Positions 46,401 to 61,400 of a stretch of DNA of 64,000 nucleotides are shown piece by piece. Source of the stretch: Patagioenas fasciata. Lineage: Eukaryota > Chordata > Aves > Columbiformes > Columbidae. How positions within the stretch are numbered: the stretch's first letter is position 1; every line of letters starts with the position of its first letter. Location of the stretch: NCBI RefSeq assembly GCF_037038585.1, contig NC_092520.1, forward strand, positions 3,424,501 through 3,488,500. Direction: 5' to 3'. Position numbers and translations under genes: made by a program. Below the pieces are notes generated by a model. The model ran no database searches. It was not told the DNA's origin and was given only the letters and a program-made list of their open reading frames with translations.

Positions 46401-49400
46401 TTTGAAAGTACTTCTGGAAAGACCTTTCCAGGAAGAAAAGAAAAAGTACTTCTGGATTGCAGGTACTTCTGAATTCCAATAATAAATAAAAACTTATTTT
46501 CAGGAGTTGAAAGTGACAATCCAGTATAATCCAGTACCTTGGGTAAACGTTTAGATACTCAAAGTGATCTGAGTGAGTGGAGGTGAAGCAAAATGAGAAG
46601 AATATGGGTGAGTTAGAACAAGGGTAGAATTTCATAGTTACTTTCTTTAAAGATGTATGCACCAACTTGGGTAACGTGACAGAAATAGGTGACTGAAAAT
46701 GTGCTCACAAATGAGTTTGAGAGATCTTGTGTGTGGGAGAAGTGCTGTATGGGTACGTGTGTTCTAGTTTTTCAGCTAAAACGTGTGAAAAGAGCTTAAA
46801 GTAGTTTTATGTAGCTATTGTTTTACATTCCACTGAGTAATACGAAAACAAAGACTGACTCTTAAGTATTTTACTTCCCCTTTCCTACTAAAAATGCTGG
46901 GGGAAATCAGAATAGCGGGTGGAAAGTGTCATATTTGAATATTACTTTCACTTCTCCTTGATGTGCACTATCTTTAAAGGCCAAGTGGGAAAGGAAGTGC
47001 TGCTCCAGTCAAGCATCACAATGTGAATGTGGACCTAGTGTTCTTAACACATTTGTATCCATGTCTAACGCTTATTAGAGATAATTAGTAGGAAACTTGT
47101 TTAAATTACTGTCAAACCATAATCGTAGCCCAGAAGTTTGGATGTTAATCTGGTGCTAGATTATTTTCTCTCTGCAGCGTGTACTTTTTTTCCAAGGAAT
47201 GCAAGTGTGATTCGCAGACTGGATGATCTATTGATGAGTTAGAGACTGTTCTGTCAGAAAGCTCTAATAAATCAGTTTGGATGCTTTATTCAGGAGGTAT
47301 GTGGAGGGTTGGGGAATACTCTTAATTGAGTGGAGGAAAGGTCTTGGTAGCTGGTAACTAAGGACTCATTCCTTGTTAATGAAGAGATGCTGCTCTGCCC
47401 TTGAATTATCATCCAGTAACATGATAAACATTCATATGCTTCAGGTTATTGATCTGTGGGTGCTGTTTACTTGTGTGACTTGGTACAAGCTTAAAATCAA
47501 GTGATTCTTTAAAGTCAAAAGTGCCTTTGCTTTGATTTTTGTTGATGCTTTATTCCATAAGGACCTGTTTACTTTTTTGGGTCCTTCCTTCTTAGCATCA
47601 TCCTGTTTTCCATTGCATAATTGGTATTCCCAGGTCATTCCCACAGCTAATATGGACTAAAGCTCCCTTGTCCAAGGTGACATTAAGAGGCTTAAGGGAC
47701 TTCTCTGAACTGCTATAGTGCATTATTAATGAGGTAGAACTTGCGCCCCGATCTTTTCTACCCATGGTGTAATTTGCATGTTGTATGGGAGAAGCAGTTA
47801 CAGCTTTGGTCTTTCATCTTGCAAGTGAGTAAATATTTAGATGATCTGGGAGGAAAATATCAGTAAGGAGAAATGCTGTTTGTAGCTGCTGCACCTTAAG
47901 GGTCTTGGTTAAAGATGGACAGACTGTATATGTAGTTCCTTGTTATTTGTATCGTATATAAACACCTAGCAAGAGGAGCTTTATCTGGCAAGCGGTCAGT
48001 GCTTGTAAGATTTTCTTAAGCCCAGTTTAGAGCAATTTTTTAGGGTGTGCTGACAGTTGTTCAGAGTTCAGGTGTTTGCCAGCCTTCTTGGTTTGTCACT
48101 CTCGGTGTGGCAGTGGCCATAACCAAACACAGCTGTTCAAACTGTGCACAGAAAGAACTTGGTTTGCTTAAGTCCCTGCGTGGGCTTATGATTTTGCTTT
48201 CAAATCCGTCCTGCTAATGTTAAATTTTAAGTAAATTCTATGTTTTGAGACTTGTTTTGTCACACCTAACCAGCTGTTTGTATCCTAAGACTGAATACTG
48301 CTGTCTTTTGTACCTGTCCCTATATGTTTTAAATAATGAGCTCTTTCAGTCTTTTTGCGGAGGTGAGCATGAGTTTTGGATGTGGAAAGCAGGATGAGGA
48401 TGCAGAAGATTAGTGAAGAGTTTGAACACTGTGGGCTTGCGTTGAATATCAGTTTTGATCTTGACTGTTTCATTGGTTCTGAGCTCTAAAATAGCAGTGT
48501 AAATTTTCTGTAGGTGTACGTCTGGTACACAAAGAGATTTCTTGCTCCTGTTGAACAGTTACCAGCTGTTTACATCATTACTCTGAGGTTGAACCTGAGT
48601 TCTGAGTTGCTCCCTGGTGTAAATTCAGTCATTTAGTGAGAAAAGAGTTTAGTGGGGTAGGTAGTAAGTAAGGGTACAGGGCAGGATAGACCAAAGGACT
48701 TAGCCACCTTTTAAGAGTAATATGTATCTTTCTTTTTTTTCAGTGATTATGCAATTAGATATCTTAATTATTTTCTGATACTACTGCTACCATTTTAATT
48801 AGCGTTAAAGTAGCAGGTTGTGCCATGGACTGACATATTTTGTTAGATGTAACATGGACTTCACACATTGCATTCTTTAGCTTTGGGTTGAGCTGAGAAA
48901 AGACTCTTGCGTTCAGGTAGCTGGAGAATATTTGTATGGGCCATGTCTAATATAGGGATACTCCTTCTTTTAGCTCTCTCGCTTTCTCCCTGTATGAATT
49001 AAGGAAGACTCAATGTCTTTTAGACCACATAATCCATTTGCTGACTGTCCTTGTTGAAACTCTCAATGCAATACAGGGGTAGGTGTGGCAGAGTATGGAT
49101 GATTAGGAAACCTGTATTGAGCCTTAATGTGTTCAAGTGAAGGTTTCACAGGTGTTTTCTGTCTAAAGTGAACCTTTCAAAAACCTTTCAGGCGCTCATA
49201 AGTGTAATGGAAAGAAAGCACGTTGATTTAAGGAACTGTAAACTAAAATCCACAATTGCACGTCTGTGAAAACTTCGAGCCCATGTTTGACTGTTCTTGT
49301 GGTCATTTATTCTGGGTAAATCACGCTGCACAGATTCAATGTGTCTCATTCCTTGCATCAAATCTTTAGCAGCGTGAGGAAATAAAGTGTTATATGTATC

Positions 49401-52400
49401 TATGTTGCATCCTCACAGGAAAAAAATGCAGTTACATTCTTACTGTGCATCTTCGAACTGGTTCCAGAAAGTGGCTGAGCCTTAGAAAGGGAAATTAATT
49501 CCTGAACTGCTGTTAAATCCCATCCCTGGACATAAGGAAATTGAGATATGAAGAGGGGGTGAAATTATGAGATCCACGAGCAATTCATTGAACTGATGGT
49601 GGCTGTGTAGCTTTGATGGTCTTGCTGTCCTCACATAAATTCCTTATGGTACGTCCTACAAAACTGCGTATCAAATGCTTCTGCTTTGCTTTGAAGTGGA
49701 TCTGGAATCACATGTGATTCTCTTGACTCTGAGCTGTCAGAAGCTGAGCTGTGAAAAACTGATTACAAAACTTATTAAAAAAGAATCTTCCTAGCAAGTG
49801 TTTAAAATGGAGTACAAGCATTTTCCTGTCCTTCCTGGGGCTTTAAGTGACAAAACATCTGAACTTCCCACTGTACATTCCTTTGCTATTATAAGCTTTG
49901 TGTACTTGACGCAAACCTTCCGTAATGTACCTTTTTTTTTGTAGTCGAGTGTGTTAAATTGGAAAACAAGGCAGCTTGAAAACTTACATAAAATTGAAGC
50001 ATGAATTCTTGTCTGTCATCTGACTTCCAAGACCTCGTATCACATGGTTGCTACTTAATAGTCAAACTGGTACAGGCAGGCGAAAACAAGTAGTGAAAAT
50101 CTGAGGAAACAGGAAGTTGTAGTAACGAGGTGTAGAGCTATGATAATAAATAATACAAATGTTGGCCAAATACAGTCCATATTTTGACAGATTTTTTTTT
50201 TTTTTGTAGAACATTTATGCTTTTTAAGAATGATAAAAATCCCAGAATCCCAGAATGTCAGGGATTGGAAAGGATGTGGAAAGCTCATCCAGTGCAATCC
50301 CTCCATGGAGCAGGAACACCCAGCTGAGGTTCCACAGGAAGGTGTCCAGGCGGGTTTGAATGTCTGCAGAGAAGGAGACTCCACAACCTCCCTGGGCAGC
50401 CTGGGCCAGGCTCTGCCACCATCACCAGGAACAAGTTTCTTCTCAAATTTAAGTGGAACCTCCTGTGTTCCAGTTTGTACCCATTGCCCCTTGTCCTATC
50501 ACTGGTTGTCACCGAGAAGAGCCTGGCTCCATCCTCCTGACACTCACCCTTTCTATATCTGTAAACATGAATGAGTCCCCCCTCAGTCTCCTGTTCTCCA
50601 GCTCCAGAGCCCCAGCTCCCTCAGCCTTTCCTCACACGGGAGATGCTCCACTCCCTTCAGCATCTTGGTGGCTGCGCTGGACTCTCTGCAGCAGTTCCCT
50701 GTCCTTCTGGAACTGAGGGGCCACAACTGGACACAATATTCCAGGGGTGGTCTCCCCAGGGCAGAGCAGAGGGGCAGGAGAACCTCTCTGACCTACTGAC
50801 CACCCCCTTCTAACCCACCCCAGGTACCATTGGCCCTCCTGGCCACAAGGGCCCAGTGCTGGCTCATGCTCACCCTGCTGTCCCCAGGACCCCCAGGTCC
50901 CTTTCCCCTACACTGCTCTCTAAAAAGTATTCAACCTGATTGCTGTCAGCTACAAAACACAGAGCCTCGTGTTTTCCTGTGACTTAATTATTGCAAATAT
51001 TCAGAGACCCACATAGCTGACCTTGCAAGCTAAGTCTGTTAAATTGGAATCAGCTCCATTCGCTGTAGTAACGTTTGTGTTGCTAACTAATATTTGCGCC
51101 GTGCTTTAATGCTAAAATAGTTGGAAGGATTTTACTGAAATTCTTCCAGAGCTCCTGTGGGTCATAAAACAAACAAACCGGGAAACTCATGTGGAATCCA
51201 GGTAAAACCAGAATATGTACCAGCTTGTACAGAGGTCAGAACTGATCCTGACCTGAGAAGAATTTATGGAGTATTTTCCTGCAGAACGATTGGGAAGAGA
51301 GCAGAAAATCAGAGGAGGTGTCAAGAAATGAAGATTGTCTTGATGTTTGTATTAAAAACTGATATGTAGGATGCTCCATTAAAGGAGAATTGGTGCTGAA
51401 ATTGTGATCGGTGTTGAAGTATTTTCTGTGAATTTTAGCTTCAATTGTATGACGTCGTTTCCCACCCTCCTTATGCTGGTTGCACTTTTTTCTTCCCTCC
51501 ATCCTTTTTACTTACTCTTTGTTGAATCAGAAACTCTCTTTCGAACCCACACGATGCTTTGGGCCTTATGTACATTACTTATACTGAATGTCACTAGAAA
51601 TGTATGGATGGTGGGGAAAGAGAAAATCTTTTTCCAATCCAGCCACAGATTGATGAAAACCTCTTCCTGGACCGTTTAATTTAAACTTCACTTTGGAAAA
51701 GGTATTCAAATTCACTAAGTTCTTTACAAATCAGACGATTCCAACAGAATCTCTGGAACTTGCTTATGCAGTAGGACCGCTGTGATTCTTTTATCTCAGA
51801 GTTTTCACCCTCATTCTCCTTTCAGAGAGGGGACTATATAATACCTTGAATGGCTGTAGCTGGAAGAAACTAAACTGCCTGCCTTGCTCCTTTGACACCT
51901 TTGCAAATTGATTTAATGTGTCAAACACAAGCCCTATGGGGAGAGACTGAGGGAGCTGGGCTTGTTCAGTCTGGAGAAGAGGAGGCTTAGAGGTGAGCTC
52001 AGCACTCTCTAGAACGACCTGAAGGGCAGTTCTAGCCAGGGGGGATTGGGCTCTTCTCCCAGGCAGTCAGCAATAGGACAAGGGGGCAGGGGCTTCAACT
52101 CTGCCAGGGGAAATTGAGGCTGGAGATGAGAAAGCAATTCTGTGCAGAGAGAGTGGTCAGCATTGGAATGGCTGCCCAGGGAGGTGCTGGACTCACCGGC
52201 CCTGGAGGGTTTGAAACTGAGATTGGCCATGGCACTCAGTGCCATGATCTGGTCAATGGACTGGAGTTGGACCAAGGGTTGGGCTGGATGATCTCTGAGG
52301 TCTTTTCCAACCCAGTTGATTCTGTGATTCTGTGAAAGTGCTGGAGTTCCTGCTGGGAGCAAGGATTCATGAATAGTTTTGTTGAAATATTTGGTGCTAA

Positions 52401-55400
52401 AGAGGGGAAACAATGCAACTGGGAGAGAGGGCAGGAGGTGACAGATGTGGGACAAAAGAGAACAGGCGTCCCCCTTTTTCCCAGCATTAGATCATCTCAG
52501 CTGCTAATAAAACGATAGGCTGCATGTAATAGAGAATAAGCGTCGCTGTTGCAAATATTAATGACTTGAGCTTCACAAATTCATACTTGGAGCCTGAACT
52601 AGTAAGTGTGGTAGATCAGTAGCAAAAATAGAAAAACAGTGCTTGGCTGTGTTCTCATCTAGCTTGGATATATTTAAATTATTATGTTTTTTCCCAAGGT
52701 CATTCGATTCTTGTAAGAGAATAATAAAGTGGTGAAGATGGAAGAGGAGTCAGAACTCTCCATGCTTGGTTTTACTTATTATGTGACCTTGAAGAAATAA
52801 TGATGAAATTCCAGGAATACTTTAGGCTGTTGTAAGGTAGCCACTGTCCTTCCTACGGTTTCACCAACCATCTAGACCTTATGTTAAGAACATTGCACTT
52901 CTCTTTCTCATTTTGACTTATTCCCTTTTCTTGCCCCCACCCCACCTCTGCAGTGATCTGTATGCAGAAAGTGATATTTTAGGGAGAGACAGTAAAAGAT
53001 GATGGTATGTTGGTGTTGCAGGAACTGAAGCATGAAAAGACTGGGCAGTTTTGGTCCTTAAAACCTCAGAAGACTTGGTAAACTGACAAATTAAGTGATC
53101 ACCTGATGAAAAAGCAGAGTATTAACAGAGATGTTGAGCAAAATACTTTGTTCTGTAGCAGCCTGACTTGCTTATGGCCTGCGGTGGATCTGAGATTCCC
53201 AGAAAGTCATTGAGTGGGAACACCAGATGCATAAAACAGCTGATAGTAGTTCTTCAGAATGATGAAAACAGAGTGCCTTTTTTAAATAAGGAAAAAGACC
53301 CTTGACTTTTTAGAGAAACTGGTCATTGCTGAGCATGGCCCGTCTCTGGGAAGCGGGTTTTGTGGCTATTTAGGCACAAGATGTGAAAACTAAAGGTCTT
53401 CTCACCTCATCTAAACTTTAGTGCTCAACCTTTCTCTATATCTCTGCAATAGCTGTATGCTTATAACCTGTGAAATCTTTATCTCCAGCGGTTTTAAAAT
53501 ACAAACTACTACTCAGGATTTATTTTAAGGGGAATATAGTGGATCTCTCCTGGTTTTGTAGCCAATTATTTTCAAGGTAGAAGGATGCACTGATTTCTTC
53601 CAGGTAGGTCAATTTAGAGTTGCTGTGTAGCAGTTTCTTTTACTCAGTTGCAACTTAAGTCTGGCAATTAAATCTACTGATAACAAGGCCTACCGTGCAA
53701 TTTCACTGCTCTGTTGTCTTTCTTGGGAAGTGCAAAAGATTAGGAGAATTGTGGTAATCAAAATAACCCCCCTAAAATGAGCTGTTAAACCTGATCTGTG
53801 ACTCTGCTAAGCAATGATCCAGATACGCCATTGTTCAGGCTGCCTGCATGAAATTCAGTGCTGTTGGAAAAGTTAATTAACCCTTTTAATATCGTTTCTG
53901 CTTGAGGGAGCTTACCTAAATCAGTGCTCTGCTGAAAAACAACTTCTTTTCTTCAGTAGGATATCTTATTAAAATGCCTGGTGTAGTGTCTGAGAGTTTC
54001 AATACTTTTTTACTGATAAACTGTCAACTGTTTAAGGAGATAGAGGAGAGAATAATCTATACTCATCTGCATATATTGCTTATCTATTTTAAATGAAAGC
54101 AGATCCCACTCTATCAGCCTGCACAGCTGGCTTGTTTTATGTGACTCGTGAGGCTACCACAGCACTAATCATGTTTTCTAGCACTTGTATTTTGATTTTT
54201 TAAACCGACATTTTTTTTGGAATGGCTGCTCTTAGTTGCACAGCATCTCATCTGCAGGGATCCCTCCTTGCGATGAAGATTTCTTGATACACATTAGCTG
54301 CTTGCTCTTTCTATATAAGTATCTCTAATGAGAAGTGGCTGTTTTTCCCCACTTCGTCTAAAAGAAAAAGGAAATGAAAGAACCTGGGATTATTTGCAGC
54401 AACTGTATTCAGTGTAAGGAGTCACTTCTGCATAAAAAAAGTTGCTTCTGCAGTTTGAAATGTGCCTATACATCATTGTGAACCCCTTTTCACTTTGCTT
54501 ATACAAGTGCCAAGCTGTACGTATCTCCGCACATATTATAAGTTATCATTTAAGGGCTCCTGTCTGCCTTTGGCTGCTTTTTGCTTGGCTGCCCACCTCT
54601 TCCATCACCCCAGCTGCTTGTATGGCCACACTATGAACCATATTGAGGAACTGATGGGCTGAAACTACTCCAGAAAAAAGCGGGTGGTGGTTCGTTTGCA
54701 TCCAAATTGGTTCCCTGGTGTGATTTACTGAGCAGCTGCATCAGTTCTTATTGATGGGGGTACAGATGAGGAGGGTGACGCAGCCGGACAATTTAACTCA
54801 TGCCTGAAAGCTGAACTACAAGACAGTATTTCTTTTTATTGTTCTACATATTCTAACATCTTGAGCAAAAGGTGTGAAACACAGGAGGTAACACTTACTA
54901 GAGATATGAAAATTCCCAAAAATAATACTTATTGTTTGTCACAGAACAGCTGCAAGCCCTCGATGAAGAATCTTAGAGCCAATTTGAATTGTCTTTTGGA
55001 TGCGTCTTCGTGGTCTCCTGGCTAAAGCTAATAAACTTTGGTCAGGAGAGGTTAATTAGCTCTGAATGCTGCCCCTGTAGAGTTCCGAGGAAATCTGAAT
55101 AATGCAATATAACATCAGCAACAACGTGGTGGGCAAACTGGAAGGTTTATTTTCAGGTTCCAAGTCCCTCTCTGTCGTCTTGACCTCATAGTAAAGAATG
55201 TAAATGAGGAAATCGTCTCTGTAATTGGAAACTTGTTAGTTATCAGCTAAATGGACAAATAATGGGAGAGAATGGAGGAGGAGTGACGACTTGGAGGAAT
55301 AAATAGGCATTCATTACCTGTTACATGTTTAGACCTGAACTGTGTTGTAGTCTCACAGCCCCAAATTTAATGTCCTTCTTCCAACTGGTTTGGGAGAAGT

Positions 55401-58400
55401 GAGACTTTGGGATAAAATTCCAGACTTTGAAGGTTGCAAAGAAATCACAAACTGTGGAAATAAAGACTCTGCTCTTGTCCAGACGTGCACGTGTAGGTTA
55501 TGGTGCTCTACAGCTTTTTCCAAGTCTCATATAGTGAGAAATGACACACTTGTATGGCTTTACTGAAGGGCTGCTTCATTGTAATATACTACTTAAATAC
55601 TACTTACATTTGTATTGAAGTAAGCAAAAAGAGAGAAATGGCACAGAAAATGCTTGAATCGTTTTTATGGCGAGTGCAGTGTTCAAAACGATTTCTTAAG
55701 GAATTTTAAGTTGCTCTTAAAAATGGCCAGCAATACTACACAGCTTTAAAGTTAGATTGGGAAATAATATACAAGATCCATGTAGTTCAGTGTTTTGTTT
55801 TGTATTTAGAGTGAGACTTAATCTTTCTGTTCACATTCTTGATATAAATTTCTGACAAAATAAGACCACGTTGTTTCACAGTTAAGCAGCTTAGAAGGTT
55901 TGGGTTCTTTTAAATATGGTGTTGCATGTATATGTTAAGGTATCTGGACATACCATTTCAGGCTCTGGTCTTAGCTTAGCTCGTAAATAGGCTTTGCAGG
56001 AAAGAATCCGCCTGTGGTTTTGAGTCTGTCACATGAACAGAAATTTAATATTCTTCTTACATATTTCTGGGAAGAAACTTAATAAATCACTGAAGTGACA
56101 TAAAGTGTCTCGTTGTGATTCCAAAACAGCTGATGGCTCCTCAACTCTTGTCAAAAGCCTTTTGGGACAAGCTGCAAACAGAATAGTTGTCTTTTGGTTT
56201 CGGAAGCATTTTAAATCTTCTGGTTGATGCTTGAATGTTTCTTTTAAGGTGGATCCAGACTTCCAAATTAACAAGGTTTTCGGAAAAAGAAGTATGCTGT
56301 AAAATGAACTTTGTGGTAAAAGGAGGAACTAAAATAGTTGTTTGAGGCTTGGAGATGGTTTGTGGTGATCCAAGAAGGATCGGGAGTCATTTGTCAACAC
56401 CCCCATGGTGGATGGGTGAGACACTGGTAGGTTGAGAGACTGATTGGGAGAATACTGCAGGATTTGGTGAGAACTTTATGTATTTGAAGTGACAGTTTGA
56501 GTGCTGAGTTTGTGGTAGTCTCTTAAGCACAGAATCCCAGAATGTCAGGGGTTGGAAGGGATCTGGAAAGCTCATCCAGTGCAATCCCCCCATGGAGCAG
56601 GAACACCCAGCTGAGGTTCCACAGGAAGGTGTCCAGGCGGGTTTGAATGTCTGCACAGAAGGAGACTCCACAACCTCCCTGGGCAGCCTGGGCCAGGCTC
56701 TGACACCCTCACCAGGAACAAGTTTCTTCTCATATTTAAGTGGAACCTCCTGTGTTCCAGTTTGCACCCATTGCCCCTTGTCCTATCATTGGTTGTCACT
56801 GAGAAGAGCCTGGCTCCATCCTCCTGACACTCCCCCTTTCCATATTGATCCCCATGAATGAGTCCCCCCTCAGTCTCCTGTTCTCCAGCTCCAGAGCCCC
56901 AGCTCCCTCAGCCTTTCCTCACACGGGAGATGCTCCACTCCCTTCAGCATCTTGGTGGCTGCGCTGGACTCTCTGCAGCAGTTCCCTGTCCTTCTGGAGC
57001 TGAGGGGCCACAACTGGACACAATATTGCAGGGGTGGTCTCCCCAGGGCAGAGCAGAGGGGCAGGAGAACCTCTCTGACCTACTGACCACCCCCTTCTAA
57101 CCCACCCCAGGTACCATTGGCCTTCCTGGCCACAAGGGCCCAGTGCTGGCTCATGCTCACCCTGCTGTCCCCAGCACCCCCAGGTCCCTTTCCCCTACAC
57201 TGTTCTCCAACAGCTCCTTCCCCAACTTACACTGGAACCTGGGGTTGTTCCTGCCCAGATCCAGGACTCTACACTTGCCCTTGTTCTGTTTCATTAAATT
57301 TTTCCCTGCCTAGTTCTCCAACCTGGGGTTTTCAAAATTAAAATCAGAACCATAGCGACACAATGATTTAAGAGTGACTGGACGGTCCTACAAAATTGCT
57401 TTGATAACTAGTTAAATTTTGCAATAAACTAGTAATGAAGAGAAGCTGCTAAATTAATGTATGCTATGATTAAGTTACAAAAGACGTACCCTTCATTAAC
57501 CAATTGATGTGATCAATGCTTTCTGACCACCTGCAAAACAAGGGGATATTTTTCAGGTTTTACATCCTTCTGCATGACAAGAGGGAGACAGAAGATTGAG
57601 TGATACATTGTTTAGAAGCAGAGTGCTTAGTTTATATTTAACTAATAATTAATAGATGTGTTGCAAGTAAGAAACTAAACAATTATAACTAACATTGTCA
57701 ATTTTTTCTTAGGATAGGTGTATTGTATGTCAAAATTCTCAAAAATTGTCATGAATATGTAATAATTATGTGAATATAAGCAACACAAGAGCATCCAGTC
57801 GCTGGAGCGCTTATGGAGGATGATCCCCAGTGTTCCCCAGTGCTGATAAAATACAGAATGCTGCTTAACACTACTAAGTTTGTTTCTTCATTTCAGTAAT
57901 ATTTAGTATTTGTCAAAGACAAAGGGTATAGGATGCTTTGAAGCTGAGAATTTTAGCCACAGCTATTAAAGGTATTCGGCAGTTGCTTGGTGGTTGATTA
58001 AATCTCTTGATTTTTGTTCAAGATACCGTATTGTAGCGAAATAACATAGTGTTGGAGTTGGATGATGTCACTTAAACTCAAGATTTTAATGACATATTCC
58101 ACTGTATTCAATCCAAGACAAAAGGGTATTTAATTTTGGATATCAGTGGTGCTTAATCTGAGCATGTTAGGTGTTCGTTGTTACTTGTCCAGCCAGTTTC
58201 CTATAGCTTTGCCCAATGCTTGTTCGCGCTAGCTTTTTGCCAAAGAAAATTGAGTGTTTGGTGAGAATTTTCTTTTTTGCTTTGGAAATCATTAAAATGC
58301 TTTAATAAAAAAAAAACCAAGTTCCATTTCAATCGAAGAAAGGTTTCTAATTAGGTGTTTTTCTCGTTTTTAGCGCCGGCTTCGTCATCTTCGGAATATC

Positions 58401-61400
58401 GCTGCCCGCAACATAATCAATAAGAATGGTTATCGCCTCTTGGATACGTACTTCACTCTTCACTTGTGCGATAATACCAAGATATACAAAGGTAAACCAT
58501 GCTTGCTATCAACTCTTTTTACTTGTTAATCATTGAATTCTTGTGTTATGAGGTCTCTGTCCTTTTTTTGCATTGACAGCCTGCTGCCTTATTTGCATCC
58601 TGTATACTAACAGTGAAGAAAAAACCTCTTTAATTTTCAGAATTCATAAAATCTTTGAGTTTTAGCAGACAAGGAAGCAAAACAGGTGACAGATCTGTTA
58701 GTTTTCCTTAAATCAGCCTCTTTTGGTTGTTGCTCTTCTCTCCCCCCACCAACAACTTAAACTTGAAAACTTTTGACGCTTTAATTGATTTGTGTGAGGG
58801 AGAACATTCCGCTCTGTCTATAGCAGTTATTTTACAGTGCAAACCCAAGCATTTACTACTGTCAAAGTGTTCAAAAAATAGAATTGTCAACCAATGACAA
58901 GAAGCATCCAGGCATCTGTTCTGCTTTTGAGAACTGTGTTTGCGTGTTGGGTCTTATTTCTCTTCAGTGCTTTGCTTTCCGCTACAATGTGTAGCTCTTC
59001 ATTGTGCGGAGATGTTATTAAAAATGTATTTTTGTGCTCCTTTTGGTACAATCAACAGTTGGAGCTTTGCAGGTAAATTATTTTTGTCCTAATTTTTATT
59101 TTCAGCTGATATGGTTAAACCTTTTTTTAAGGCTGCTCCTTTAGAATGGTAAGAATATATAGCTTGAGCTCGCTCTCTGGATTTTCTTGTTGGTTGACCC
59201 TGTAACTGGTGACTATTTCTGCGGTGTTTAGTGCATAGAGCTGTGCTGCACTCCATCAAAACTTTATCCTTTGACTCCAAGGGACTGAGACATTGTACAG
59301 AAATCTGTATTTCACCTTCCAGAGCTGTCTACCTAAAGTCTTTAAGCTCTTATTTTGGCTGGGAAAGCCACAGCCTGTGGTGTCAGCAGTTGCATATTTC
59401 CATTTAAATACAGGGTTCCTGGCACCTCAGTGAGGTGATTTGGCCATTCATTTTCTAATAATCTGGAACAGGTCACCCTTGCTCTTCAGGAAAGCAGAGC
59501 AATTAGTTTACTTGCGCTGTGCTCCTCCAGGCAGATGTTCTGTGACAAACCAGGCACTTTGCAGACCTCATCCCAATATTGCAAAGCACTGGGGCACACT
59601 TTATTTTTCCTTCAGAAATAAAGGCCTCAGTAAATCTTGAGGATTATCTTGGGTATGAAGACGAAATGCTGAATTGAAATAATTACTTCTAATAATAAAG
59701 TGTGAATGAGTGCTTTTAGTCAACAGCCTGACTGCATTTTCAAGTCTTTCTCATGGATCTGTGACTGATAAACTAGAACCACTTGTATTTATCTTTCACG
59801 AGTGTTGCTTATTTTAGCTTTTTCTATTTCAAATACTAAGATTTGTATCAATGTTTAAGCTAATCTAAAGATGTTTTTACTCATTTTTCTTTAGAATTTT
59901 ATAAGAGCGAGGTGATCAAGAATTCTTTGGTAAGTTATTTCTGTATGGAAAAACCTTTCCCTTTGAAAATACCGTATTTACTGCAGTATACTGACTTCCG
60001 TGCTCAATACCATAATTGTTAGATGTGTATTTCTACTCTTCAGTTCTGCCAGGAGCATCACACCACATTCTTCTCCTCCTTTTAAGGTTCTTTTCAGAAG
60101 GGTTGGAATAGCGAGTTATTGAATAGCAGAAGTGCACGTTCGTTTTAACAGCTGTGGATCAATGGTAGTAGTTCTGCAGCCACTCTTAGCGTAGGGCATT
60201 TTAATGTGAATAAGCTTTACAATATAAACCATTTCTAAATATAGAGAACACCAGGTAGGCAAAGTTATGTTAGCTGGGTTTTTACTGGTTTAACTTTGTT
60301 CACTGTCTGAGAATTGTACTTTTTTTCTGTTCTTGCTGGTGTTAGCAACAGAAATAGCTGCTTTTATTTAAATGTCTGCTAATTCCCTGTTCAAGGGGAC
60401 CTTCTATGTTACTTTGCTGGGTGTACAGATTGATTAGAAGCTCATGCTCTGTAGTTAAGCAACCTTGGTGTAGAAGCAGAAGCTCTGCTTGCAACAGCCC
60501 AGATTAAAGGGAGAGTCAAATGGTGTTGCAGACTATACCACTGATTTATTTGAACATATTTTTGTTGCATAGGTGAGCATTAAGGAATGTATACCTGCAT
60601 ATATAAAGACGGATATTCTTTGAAGAGCTAATAGCTTTAAGAAACTAGAGTTTGAAAATGTTTTAGAGTTTCTAAACCACAGAATCCCGGAATGTCAGGG
60701 GTTGGAAGGGACCTGGAAAGCTCATCCAGTGCAATCCCCCCAAGGGGCAGGAACACCCAGCTGAGGTTCCACAGGAAGGTGTCCAGGCGGGTTTGAATGT
60801 CTGCAGAGAAGGAGACTCCACAACCTCCCTGGGCAGCCTGGGCCAGGCTCTGGCACCATCACCCCAAACAAGTTTCTTCTCAAATTTAAGTGGAACCTCT
60901 TGTGTTCCAGTTTGTACCTGTTACCCCTTGTCCTACCATTGGTTGTCACCAAGAAGAGCCTGGCTCCATCCTCCTGACACTCACCCTTTCTATATCTGTA
61001 AAGATGAATGAGGTCACCCCTCAGTCTCCTCTTCTCCAGCTCCAGAGCCCCAGCTCCCTCAGCCTTTCCTCACACGGGAGATGCTCCACTCCCTTCAGCA
61101 TCTTGGTGGCTGCACTGGACTCTCTGCAGCAGTTCCCTGTCCTTCTGGAACTGAGGGGCCACAACTGGACACAATATTGCAGGTGTGGTCTCCCCAGGGC
61201 AGAGCAGAGGGGCAGGAGAACCTCTCTGACCTACTGACCACCCCCTTCTAACCCACCCCAGGTACCATTGGCCTTCCTGGCCACAAGGGCCCAGTGCTGG
61301 CTCATGCTCACCCTGCTGTCCCCAGGACCGCTAGGTCCCTTTCCCCTACACTGCTCTCCAACAGGTCATTCCCCAACTTATATTGGAACCTGGAACATTG

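Larger units (their letters stand above)
40409..58373 (+). other. UVRAG: UVRAG intron 1 (about 18 kb)
   Basis: It starts with the minisatellite and then runs as ordinary AT-rich sequence. CR1 copies lie at 50239, 51924 and 56529. In 41500-50230, 52340-56520 and 57330-58370 I see no exon, RNA gene or other clear repeat. Confidence 0.75.
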
